From UBA6016 sp964568395 (GTDB taxonomy: Bacteria; Campylobacterota; Campylobacteria; Campylobacterales; UBA6016), in contig CAZMPN010000013.1 in NCBI GenBank assembly GCA_964568395.1, forward strand, positions 1-51,632: a DNA stretch of 51,632 nucleotides. The letters are read 5' to 3'. The position numbers and the translations under genes are program-made. This document shows, piece after piece, positions 17,148 to 24,795 of the stretch. The stretch's first letter is position 1. The number at the start of each line of letters is the position of its first letter. Below the pieces are notes generated by a model that was given only the letters and a program-made list of their open reading frames with translations, searched no databases and had not been told where the DNA came from.

Positions 17148-18134
17148 TTGAAATTTAGCGAATATTTTAACGAGTGGCTCTATGGCGAAGGCGGATACTA
17201 TAGAAGCGTAGGGCAGGTCGGCAAAAAAGGGGATTTTCTTACATCTCCCAGCGTCTCCATGTTTTTTGCCGGAGCGCTTGCAAATAAGTTCGTCTCGCTC
17301 GTAAAAGAGGGAAGGCTCTCTGAGGATGCGATAATATGCGAATTCGGCGCAAACTCCCTTTTTGCGGTTAAGGACTTCGCCTCTTTCCTTGCGGGGCTAG
17401 CCCCGCATCTTTTAAAAACCGTCAAGTTTGTTATCGTGGAAAAGCAGCCCGAAGCGGCGCTTTTCCAAAGAAAAGAGCTTGCAGAGTTTTTTGGCGATAT
17501 ACGGTTTGATATCGTGGAAAATCTGGCCGGTTACGAGGAGTGCGACGCTTTCGTGTACGCAAACGAGATATTCGATGCTTTTGGTTGCGAGCTTATAATG
17601 GAAGGCAAGACGGCTGTCGTGGAGTCGCATAAAATAGAGTTTTCCGGCTATGACAACGATGCGTTGGCAAAAGCTGCGAGGCTCGGCATTCAAAAAGGAG
17701 AGCTATCTCTTGGATACGAGGAGTTTGCGGCCATGCTTTACGGCTCATTCAAGAAAAGCTATTTTGTTACGTTCGATTACGGGCAGGAGTATCCAAGAAA
17801 CGATTTTTCAATCAGGGTCTACAAAGAGCACAATACGGAGCCGCTTTTTGCGGTAGACGACTTGACTCCTTATTTTGGCGTTTCGGACATAACGTACGAC
17901 GTGAACTTTTCGCATCTAAGAGAGGCTTTCGAGGGCGCCGGCTTTGACTTTTTGGAGTATAAAAACCAATCTTCCGCTCTTATAGATTTCGGTATAGCCG
18001 AGCTGCTTGAGCTTTATTTACAAAAAGCCGGAGAGGAGGCGTATCTAAAAGAGGCGGCGAAGGTAAAAACGCTAATCGCTCCAAACGGGTTTGGCGAGAG
18101 GTTTAAGATGATAAGTTTCAAGAAAGGGGTTTAA
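17148..18134 (+). CDS. MidA/NDUFAF7-like SAM-dependent methyltransferase
   Basis: 328 aa. The N-terminal FLTSPSVSMFFAGALANKF and the SAM-site-like CEFGANSLFAVKDF match the COG1565 family, whose eukaryotic member NDUFAF7 methylates an Arg of complex I subunit NDUFS2. The bacterial substrate is unproven. The SAM glycine motif is weaker than usual (EFGAN rather than ExGxG). TTG start at 17148 with AGG upstream. In operon between argD and thiS. Confidence 0.83.
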   Translation: MKFSEYFNEWLYGEGGYYRSVGQVGKKGDFLTSPSVSMFFAGALANKFVSLVKEGRLSEDAIICEFGANSLFAVKDFASFLAGLAPHLLKTVKFVIVEKQPEAALFQRKELAEFFGDIRFDIVENLAGYEECDAFVYANEIFDAFGCELIMEGKTAVVESHKIEFSGYDNDALAKAARLGIQKGELSLGYEEFAAMLYGSFKKSYFVTFDYGQEYPRNDFSIRVYKEHNTEPLFAVDDLTPYFGVSDITYDVNFSHLREAFEGAGFDFLEYKNQSSALIDFGIAELLELYLQKAGEEAYLKEAAKVKTLIAPNGFGERFKMISFKKGV

Positions 18135-18335
18135 ATGACGCTAGTTTTAAACGGCGAGACTATCGATATAGCGGACGGTATAACTCTATTTGAGCTTATA
18201 ATGAGCAAGGGAATAGAGGAAAAAGTGATGGCCGCCGCCGTCAATATGGAGATAGTCAAAAAAGAGGATTGGAAAACAAGGATTTTAAAAGAGGGTGAAA
18301 AGGTGGAGCTTCTTCAGTTCGTCGGGGGCGGATAA
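18135..18335 (+). CDS. thiS: Sulfur carrier protein ThiS
   Basis: 66-aa ubiquitin-fold protein that carries sulfur as a C-terminal thiocarboxylate for the thiamin thiazole ring. It begins with LNGETIDIADGITLFEL and ends in the required Gly-Gly (FVGGG). It starts right after the methyltransferase stop with a strong AAAGGGG site. No thiF or thiG is adjacent. The last 22 nt overlap the convergent acpS gene. Confidence 0.88.
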   Translation: MTLVLNGETIDIADGITLFELIMSKGIEEKVMAAAVNMEIVKKEDWKTRILKEGEKVELLQFVGGG

Positions 18336-18673
18336 ACAAAAGCCGCGGCGACGGCGTACTCTCCGTCGTGCGTAATGGAGAGGTGTATGCGTCTGACGCC
18401 AAATACCGCCGCCGACCTTTCGCTAAGTAGCGCATAAGGCGCCCCGCTCTCCGTCTTCTCTATCGATATATCGTGAAACCCAAGCTTTGCGGATATTCCG
18501 CATCCAAGCGCTTTTGACACGGCCTCTTTTGCGGCCCATTTTGAGGCTATGCTCGAAATCGATTTTGAGCTCTCTATCTCTGAGTGGTTTAGAAACTTTT
18601 TCAAAAAAAGCTCGCCGTGTCTGTCGGCGGCCTTTTTGATTCTATCTACTTTGACTAAGTCTATGCCTATCAA
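18314..18673 (-). CDS. acpS: Holo-[acyl-carrier-protein] synthase AcpS
   Basis: Transfers 4'-phosphopantetheine from CoA to apo-ACP. 119 aa with the metal/CoA motif IGIDLVKVDRI at the start, KWAAKEAVSKALG in the middle and the C-terminal HLSITHDGEYAVA. TTG start one base after the fliL stop. The fliL-acpS pairing is, as I recall, shared with Campylobacter. Confidence 0.92.
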   Translation of the reverse strand: MIGIDLVKVDRIKKAADRHGELFLKKFLNHSEIESSKSISSIASKWAAKEAVSKALGCGISAKLGFHDISIEKTESGAPYALLSERSAAVFGVRRIHLSITHDGEYAVAAAFVYPPPTN

Positions 18674-18674
18674 A

Positions 18675-19193
18675 CTATTGAACTACGAAGTTTGTGAAGT
18701 ATACGTTTTTTACGCGGCCGTCTTTTAGGCGCTCGTTTACTTTTTCCATAATCTCGTTTTTAACGCCCTCTTTGCCTTTGATATTCATAAGCTCTTCGGC
18801 GGTCTTTGACGATACTACGGAGATTACTATGTCGGTTACGATCGCTTTTTTGGCGAGCATCTCCGGAGCCAGCTCTTGCGCGTCAAGTTCTAGCGCCACA
18901 GAGAATTTGGCGTACCTCGCTCCGCCCTCGCTCATCAGGTTTACTATCAGGTTGTCGACCGCAAACATAGGACCGGCTACAAGGTCGTCACCGTGCCCGC
19001 CTTTTTTCTTTGCGTCTTTAGCCGCGTGCGCCTTATCGCCGCCTTTTTCCTCCTCGCCGCCCTTGAGCATCAAAAAGGCCAACGCGCCGCCTACGACTAT
19101 CAATAAAACAAGTACGACCGCCACTATGATAATAACGGTTTTACCTTTTTTGGGCTGTTCCGCGCCTTCCGCTTTTTCTTTCTCTTCAGCCAT
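18675..19193 (-). CDS. fliL: Flagellar basal-body protein FliL
   Basis: Inner-membrane protein surrounding the stator at the flagellar motor. 172 aa: short charged cytoplasmic N-terminus, one membrane helix (about residues 19-42), a Lys/Gly/His-rich linker, then the FliL stomatin-like periplasmic domain (YAKFSVALELDAQELAPEM) ending VYFTNFVVQ. AGGGG ribosome site. It follows the MCP gene by 20 nt; no other flagellar gene is in the window. Confidence 0.9.
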   Translation of the reverse strand: MAEEKEKAEGAEQPKKGKTVIIIVAVVLVLLIVVGGALAFLMLKGGEEEKGGDKAHAAKDAKKKGGHGDDLVAGPMFAVDNLIVNLMSEGGARYAKFSVALELDAQELAPEMLAKKAIVTDIVISVVSSKTAEELMNIKGKEGVKNEIMEKVNERLKDGRVKNVYFTNFVVQ

Positions 19194-19213
19194 CTATACC
19201 CCTAAAAACAAAG

Positions 19214-20212
19214 TTACTTGCTAGTAAGTCTGTTCATAACCCCCAAAACTTCTTCCATCTTTTGGTCGACTCTAGCTAGCTCGTCGGTGAGTTGGTTCAT
19301 CTCTTTTGCGTTGTTGTTTAACGCCTCGGAGTTGTCGCCAATCGCCTGCACGACTACGCTTATTGTAGCATTAATTTCCGTTAAGCTTTTCTGAGTCCTC
19401 TCCGCAAGCTTCCTTACCTCGTCGGCGACAACCGCGAATCCACGCCCGTGTTCCCCGGCTCTCGCCGCCTCTATCGCCGCATTTAGGGCTAGTAGATTTG
19501 TCTGATCCGCTATATCGCTGATTACCGTCAAAATACCTTTTACTTGTTCGGCGTCGGAGCTTAGTCTCGCCAGATTGTCGGCAAGTTCGTTTTGTCTATG
19601 CGAAGCCTCGGTAATCCTGTCGGTAGTGCTCTCTACTATGTGGCTTAATTCTTTAAACGTAGTTTGTTTTAGCGTATCTATCGCGCTTGATAGTTCCTTT
19701 GCTTTTTCTTCCAGCCTGAGCGCCGACTCTTCGTTTTGTTTCTCGGCGTCGCTTAGGGCGTCCCCGAGAGCGTTTACGCCCTCCAGCATCTCTTTCATCT
19801 GTCCGCCAAGGTGGTCGGTGTCAACTTTCGCCAGATAGTTTTTGTTGCCGTACTCTTTGAGGGTTTTGTTGGACTTTGAAAGACTGTCTTCGATGCTGTC
19901 CAGCATTTTGTTTATCGTCTTTGCCAGTACTTGAATCTGCGGGGTTTGTGAGGTGGAGCCCGCCCTGCAGTCATAGTATCCGCTACCGACTTTTGAAGCC
20001 AAAAGCACCATCTCCCCGGTTACCTTCATATCCTGCTGTGTTTTTTCTATATAGATCTTGGCGGCCTTCTCAAGCTCCCTTAGGATCTCCGATACTTTGT
20101 CGTTGCCTTCTATCTCCGGCAGAGTAAGTATATTCCTCTTGCCTTTTATCAGCTCTATAAACTGCTCTAAAAAATCTTCGAGCCTATCTAATTTTGAATT
20201 TCCAAAAAACAT
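19214..20212 (-). CDS. Soluble methyl-accepting chemotaxis-type signalling protein
   Basis: 332 aa with no membrane helix and no periplasmic sensor. The N-terminal 90 or so residues are helical, then a HAMP-like/linker stretch (HLGGQMKEMLEGVNALGDALS) common in Campylobacterota MCPs, then the coiled-coil signalling domain with the hairpin tip (DQTNLLALNAAIEAARAGEHG). It should report to CheW/CheA. The gene just upstream encodes a stand-alone Aer-like PAS domain, which is likely its sensor, as in the CetA/CetB energy-taxis pair. Unlike CetA it lacks a membrane anchor. Confidence 0.9.
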   Translation of the reverse strand: MFFGNSKLDRLEDFLEQFIELIKGKRNILTLPEIEGNDKVSEILRELEKAAKIYIEKTQQDMKVTGEMVLLASKVGSGYYDCRAGSTSQTPQIQVLAKTINKMLDSIEDSLSKSNKTLKEYGNKNYLAKVDTDHLGGQMKEMLEGVNALGDALSDAEKQNEESALRLEEKAKELSSAIDTLKQTTFKELSHIVESTTDRITEASHRQNELADNLARLSSDAEQVKGILTVISDIADQTNLLALNAAIEAARAGEHGRGFAVVADEVRKLAERTQKSLTEINATISVVVQAIGDNSEALNNNAKEMNQLTDELARVDQKMEEVLGVMNRLTSK

Positions 20213-20232
20213 CTACCGCTACTCCAATTCTT

Positions 20233-20616
20233 TTAGTTTAGTGTTTTATAAAGCTCTTCGGCTTTTTTGATTTCGTCTCTTGTCGCCATTCTTCTGCAAG
20301 ACATATACCCTTTTTTGCCGCCGCAGCTAATCATCGGATATACGGTCGCATATACCCAGTAGTATCCGCCGCCTTTGACCGCATTTTTAACAAAACCTGT
20401 CCATACTTTGCCTTGCTTTACCGTCTCCCACAGATCTTTGAAGGCGGCTTTTGGCATATCCCTATGTCTTACTATGTTGTGGGGCTTGCCGAGAAGCTCG
20501 TCTCTCGTATACCCGGCTATCTCGCAAAAATCGTCGTTGGCAAAGGTTATTATCCCTTTCTCGTCGGTTTCGGACACTAGGAATGCGCCTTCTGTCAGCG
20601 TATACTCTCTTTCCAT
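20233..20616 (-). CDS. Aer/CetB-like PAS sensor protein
   Basis: 127 aa, a single PAS domain very close to the Aer FAD-binding PAS: ANDDFCEIAGYTRDELLGKP, HNIVRHRDMPKAAFKDLW, GFVKNAVKGGGYYWV and RRMATRDEI. This points to an FAD redox or energy-taxis sensor. It ends after the PAS with no output domain, so it must signal through a partner, most likely the MCP 20 nt downstream. GGAG ribosome site upstream of the ATG. Confidence 0.9.
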   Translation of the reverse strand: MEREYTLTEGAFLVSETDEKGIITFANDDFCEIAGYTRDELLGKPHNIVRHRDMPKAAFKDLWETVKQGKVWTGFVKNAVKGGGYYWVYATVYPMISCGGKKGYMSCRRMATRDEIKKAEELYKTLN

Positions 20617-20650
20617 TTAATTGTCTCCAAATAGCTTTTTATTTTAATTT

Positions 20651-20666
20651 ATTTACATATGTAAAT
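20651..20666. promoter_or_regulatory. Perfect 16-bp palindrome upstream of the PAS gene (candidate operator)
   Basis: ATTTACATATGTAAAT is exactly self-complementary and lies 35 nt before the PAS start, in the 77-nt gap after lnt. On the minus strand TATAGT (20670-20675), a candidate -10, is immediately upstream, so a bound dimer would sit at or just after the start site. It is AT-rich and has no T-run terminator behind it. Confidence 0.4.
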
Positions 20667-20693
20667 TAAACTATAAAACAGATAAAAATGTTC

Positions 20694-21965
20694 TTAATTG
20701 ATGATAAAGTTGCCGCTTTTATTTGCCGAGTGGTAAATAACGGCTCCATATTTAACGGACATATGCTTCATCAGCATCTTTTGGATGATTGGCTCAAACG
20801 ACGGCAAAAACCAAGCGTTATTGGACATTGCGATTATATATTTGGGTCTGTCGGCGTAAATTTTCGCATTCGTAGCCTCGTAGCATATTGCGTTCCTAAA
20901 ACGTATCCCCTTTATGTCGAAATCGCTGGGCTTATCCGCCGTTTTATAGTCTTCGGCGCCGTTAAAAAAGAGGTTATTGACTATTTTGGACATAAACTCC
21001 GGCAACGGATTTACCTCGCCAAACGGCACGGCTACCACTTTGTCGAATATCTTCATATCTCCGTCTTGGAACATATATGTCGAGTTGTAGACTGAATTTC
21101 CATCCAGCTTTAGCGCTCCGGCGACTATCGTGATTTCATAGCTCCTCTCCTTAAGCAGCCCCACTATCTCGTCTGCTTTGTTCAAAAAGTACGGAAACGC
21201 CGTCTCCGGGAGCACCACGACGTCGCATCTATCTCCTATGGCTGAATCTATCCTCGCGATATTCTCCTTCGTTATTTGCCTTTTAAATCTCTCGTCCCAT
21301 TTTTGTCCCTGGTCGATATCCGTCCGCACCAGCTCTATCTTTAGCCGAGGGATCTCTTTTTCGGCCGTGGCGGCCGGAGATAGCGCCGCCGCAAAAAACA
21401 AAATTCCGGCTATTTTTATAATTTTCTTCGTCTTTATGATGATTGCCGTGCCGGCTAAAAGCATTATAAGCTCTGGTTTTGAGGCGCCGAAATAGCTTGC
21501 GGAATATAGCAGTTCTGGCTTCATCCAGTCAAATCCGAGCGGCGCCAGATAGTCGAACGCGAAACCCACAATCAAAATCCTCAGCCAAAAAAACCTCTCG
21601 GATAAAAAACCTATCAGCCAAAACAGTCCGCCGTAATAGAAAAAAGCTGCGGCGAAAAAAAGCGGGGCAAGCCATATCATATCGTAGTAACGAAGCGAGA
21701 AGGCTATCCAGTAGAACCATAGAAGTCCGCTAAAAGAACCGAACCAGAAAAGCCCTCTTTTGTCCAGCCAAAAAAACGGCGATAGGGCAAGCGGGGCCAA
21801 AAGCGTAAAAAACAGCTTAGACTCCATACCGGCGGCGGTAAAAACAATCGGTGAAAATAGTGTAAAAGCTGCCAAAAAGCCTTTTATAATGAGGCTTTTG
21901 TTAAAATCAAGCCAGCTCACTAAATTTTTTTTCAAAGGTAAAAACCCATGGAAGCTATCGTTCAA
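20694..21965 (-). CDS. lnt: Apolipoprotein N-acyltransferase Lnt
   Basis: Adds the third acyl chain to lipoproteins in the inner membrane. 423 aa, with an N-terminal membrane bundle (about residues 28-195) and a C-terminal nitrilase-fold domain. Catalytic triad: E254 in VVLPETAF, K309 in FDKVVAVPFGE and C361 in NAICYEATN. It is shorter than the enterobacterial enzyme (about 510 aa). TTG start at 21965 with AAAGG upstream overlaps the yajC start head-to-head by 18 nt; an in-frame TTG at 21935 would avoid this. Confidence 0.92.
   Translation of the reverse strand: MNDSFHGFLPLKKNLVSWLDFNKSLIIKGFLAAFTLFSPIVFTAAGMESKLFFTLLAPLALSPFFWLDKRGLFWFGSFSGLLWFYWIAFSLRYYDMIWLAPLFFAAAFFYYGGLFWLIGFLSERFFWLRILIVGFAFDYLAPLGFDWMKPELLYSASYFGASKPELIMLLAGTAIIIKTKKIIKIAGILFFAAALSPAATAEKEIPRLKIELVRTDIDQGQKWDERFKRQITKENIARIDSAIGDRCDVVVLPETAFPYFLNKADEIVGLLKERSYEITIVAGALKLDGNSVYNSTYMFQDGDMKIFDKVVAVPFGEVNPLPEFMSKIVNNLFFNGAEDYKTADKPSDFDIKGIRFRNAICYEATNAKIYADRPKYIIAMSNNAWFLPSFEPIIQKMLMKHMSVKYGAVIYHSANKSGNFIIN
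21885..21890 (+). promoter_or_regulatory. Candidate -10 of the yajC-secDF operon
   Basis: TATAAT lies 58 nt before the yajC ATG, inside the 5' coding part of lnt on the other strand. A weaker TAAAAT follows at 21902-21907. AAAGG upstream of the ATG is the ribosome site. Confidence 0.4.
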
Positions 21966-22223
21966 ATTCTGCCTTTAGTTATTTTATTCGGAATCATATA
22001 TTTCCTCGTCATCAGACCTCAGCAAGTCCAAGCAAAAAAACACAAAGAGATGGTCGAGGCGTTACAAAAAGGCGACAAGATAATTACTGCCGGCGGAATA
22101 CACGCGGAAGTTGTTAAGACCGAAGCTGATTTTATCAAAGTCAAAATAAACGATGAAGGCGCTACGGTTAAACTATCGAAAGATTTCGTAGCCAGAAAAA
22201 TAGAAGACACAACTGCAGCATAA
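21948..22223 (+). CDS. yajC: Sec translocon accessory protein YajC
   Basis: 91-aa inner-membrane protein with one N-terminal helix (LPLVILFGIIYFLVIRPQQ) and a soluble KOW-like domain (GDKIITAGGIHAEV). It forms a complex with SecD and SecF. It begins the long + strand run. The stop overlaps the secD ATG by one base (TAATG). Confidence 0.95.
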   Translation: MEAIVQILPLVILFGIIYFLVIRPQQVQAKKHKEMVEALQKGDKIITAGGIHAEVVKTEADFIKVKINDEGATVKLSKDFVARKIEDTTAA

Positions 22224-23809
22224 TGAAAAAACCAAATCCTAGACTGTGGATTTTTGCAGTCACTACTTTTATCGGGGTGCTTATGTGCATCCCTTCCCTG
22301 ACCGGCGCCGACTTCTTCGCAAAAGTAAAGCTCGGACTCGACCTTCAAGGCGGCCTATATACGGCTCTTGGCGTAAAAACAGACGAAGCCGTGGAGGCCA
22401 AAGTAAAAGCTACGGCTCTAGGCTTTAAATACTATGCGGAAAAAAACGACATTCTGATAGATTCTTTGAAAATAGAAAACTCGAAGTTTAGTTTTACCCT
22501 TATCGATAAAGAATCGAAATTCAAAGTAAATGAATATTTCACGAAAGAAAATGGCATCTTGACTTCGCAAAACGGCGATGTCGTAACAATCTCCCTTACG
22601 CCGCAAGAGATCAAGCTCGTTAAAGAGTTTGCCGTAAACCAGGCCGTGGAGACAATTCGAAACAGGCTTGACCTTTTCGGTCTTGCGGAGCCTAGCGTGA
22701 CGAAATCCGGGCTGGACAACATCATAGTCGAACTCCCCGGAGTAAAGAGCCAGGCCGAAGAGCAAAGAGCAAGGGAGCTTATCGCCAAGACTGCGAAACT
22801 TGAGCTGATGGAGGTCGCGGAAGGGCGTACGGATGCGTACGCTATGAGCGACGTGGAGCGCAAGGAGACTGGCGTGCGGGTATTGCCGGACTATAAAAAC
22901 CCGGAAATGTCCTATGTCGTAAAAGACATTCCCGTGCTCGACGGCTCCATGCTAACGGATGCGAAAGTGGGATACGATAGCAACGGGCAGTCCGCCATAG
23001 AGTTCAAGCTAAATTCGCAGGGCGCTTCGATATTCGGCGATTTTACTCAAAAAAGCGTCGGCAAGAGGCTGGCCATCGTGCTTGACGGCAAAGTCTACTC
23101 GGCTCCTTCTATAAAAGAGAGAATAGGCGGCGGAAGCGGGCAGATAACCGGGCATTTTACTCCCGAAGAGGCAAGGGACCTCGCTATCGCCCTAAGAAGT
23201 GGAGCGCTTCCGGCAAGCGTAGTATTGCTTGAAAAAAGAAGCGTCGGTCCGTCTCTCGGCGCGGATAGCATACACGCAAGCCTTATGGCGTTTATCACCG
23301 GCGGCATATTGGTGTTTGGATTCATGGCCGCTTATTACGGCGTAGCCGGAATGTTCGCCAATATCGCCCTTGTTTCCAATATCGCCCTTATTATCGCCGT
23401 TATGGCCATGTTCGGCGCGACCCTTACGCTCCCTGGTATGGCCGGCCTAGTGCTCACCATCGGTATGTCGGTTGACGCCAACGTCATCATAAACGAGCGT
23501 ATTAGGGAGCTTCTAAGACAGGGAATGCCTATCAAGAAAGCTATAGAAGAGGGCTATAACAATGCGATGAGCGCGATTGTGGACTCGAACGTCACGGCGG
23601 TTATAGCGGCAGTCGCTATGTATGTGTACGGCACCGGACCAATCAAGGGATTTGCGGTCGTCATGGCTGTCGGCGTACTTATTTCGATGCTGACGGCTAT
23701 AGTCGGCACGCACGGCCTATTTGACGCCTTTTTATCAAGAATAGAGAAGAGCAGAAATATACGCTTTTGGTTTGGTATGCCAAACAGCTACCTAAAAGGC
23801 GGTAAATAA
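22223..23809 (+). CDS. secD: Protein translocase subunit SecD
   Basis: Proton-driven partner of SecYEG that helps pull proteins across the inner membrane. 528 aa: an N-terminal helix, a large periplasmic P1 region (LGLDLQGGLYTALGV and later VYSAPSIKERIGGGSGQITG), then a C-terminal RND-type membrane domain with GLVLTIGMSVDANVIINERI carrying the conserved Asp. Shares one base with secF. Confidence 0.96.
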   Translation: MKKPNPRLWIFAVTTFIGVLMCIPSLTGADFFAKVKLGLDLQGGLYTALGVKTDEAVEAKVKATALGFKYYAEKNDILIDSLKIENSKFSFTLIDKESKFKVNEYFTKENGILTSQNGDVVTISLTPQEIKLVKEFAVNQAVETIRNRLDLFGLAEPSVTKSGLDNIIVELPGVKSQAEEQRARELIAKTAKLELMEVAEGRTDAYAMSDVERKETGVRVLPDYKNPEMSYVVKDIPVLDGSMLTDAKVGYDSNGQSAIEFKLNSQGASIFGDFTQKSVGKRLAIVLDGKVYSAPSIKERIGGGSGQITGHFTPEEARDLAIALRSGALPASVVLLEKRSVGPSLGADSIHASLMAFITGGILVFGFMAAYYGVAGMFANIALVSNIALIIAVMAMFGATLTLPGMAGLVLTIGMSVDANVIINERIRELLRQGMPIKKAIEEGYNNAMSAIVDSNVTAVIAAVAMYVYGTGPIKGFAVVMAVGVLISMLTAIVGTHGLFDAFLSRIEKSRNIRFWFGMPNSYLKGGK

Positions 23810-24792
23810 TGGAACTGTTTAATAACACCAAAACATACGATTTTATGGGGAAAAACAAGGTTATTTTCTCCATCTCCGCCGTCGTTATGGCGTTTTGTAT
23901 CTATTTTATGAGTGTGCACGGTTTTAAACTCGGCGTAGATTTTGCCGGCGGCACCGTCGTACAGCTCAAATATGACGCAAAACCAGATGCCCAGAAAATC
24001 AGGGAACTTCTAAAGGCAAGCGACTTTAAGGGTGCGGAAATACAAGAGTTTGGAAAAGAGAACGAGATACTTATCCGTTTCCAGACGACAAACCAGAGCG
24101 TAACGAAGGACACCGGGGATGCAATATCCAAGCTGCTGGCCTCCACCGGAAAATTTGAAATCAGAAGGGTCGAGATAATAGGGCCGAAAGTCGGCGACGA
24201 GCTAAGACAAAAAGGGATGATGGCGATGCTGATCTCCTCTCTTGGGATTTTGTTTTACCTTGCGTTTAGATTCGAGTGGAGATTTGGTCTTGCAGCGCTC
24301 CTTGGCGTTATACACGACGTCGCCATAACGGCTGGGGCCGTCGCTGTGGCGGGCGTAGATTTCGACCTTACGGTTCTCGCCGCGCTCCTTACGTTGATGG
24401 GGCACTCTATCAACGATACGATTATTATCTTCGATAGGATAAGGGAGCACGTCAAGGAGGCTAAGCCGGACGCAAACGGGAAATACAGCTTCCCGCAAAT
24501 TATTAACGAAGCGATATCCAGGACGCTATCGAGGACCGTTTTGACGGTGCTTACGCTTTTCTTCGTTATTTTGACGCTCTACCTGTTTGGCGGGGAGATT
24601 ATCAAAGGATTCGCGTTTACGATGCTCATAGGCACCATCATAGGCGCCTACAGCTCGATATTCATAGCGTCCCCATTCCTTATATGGTTTGGCTATAGCG
24701 TGCAAAAAGCAAAAGAAAAAGATGCGGAAAAGCTCAAAATCCAAATCGAAAAAGAGAAGATGAGAGCCGAATTTGAAAAAGGGACAGTTTGA
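23809..24792 (+). CDS. secF: Protein translocase subunit SecF
   Basis: 327 aa, the RND-type partner of SecD. The N-terminal LGVDFAGGTVVQLKYD and membrane motif LMGHSINDTIIIFDRIREH are diagnostic, and the C-terminal tail is long and charged. Three bases separate it from leuS. Confidence 0.96.
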   Translation: MELFNNTKTYDFMGKNKVIFSISAVVMAFCIYFMSVHGFKLGVDFAGGTVVQLKYDAKPDAQKIRELLKASDFKGAEIQEFGKENEILIRFQTTNQSVTKDTGDAISKLLASTGKFEIRRVEIIGPKVGDELRQKGMMAMLISSLGILFYLAFRFEWRFGLAALLGVIHDVAITAGAVAVAGVDFDLTVLAALLTLMGHSINDTIIIFDRIREHVKEAKPDANGKYSFPQIINEAISRTLSRTVLTVLTLFFVILTLYLFGGEIIKGFAFTMLIGTIIGAYSSIFIASPFLIWFGYSVQKAKEKDAEKLKIQIEKEKMRAEFEKGTV

Positions 24793-24795
24793 TCG

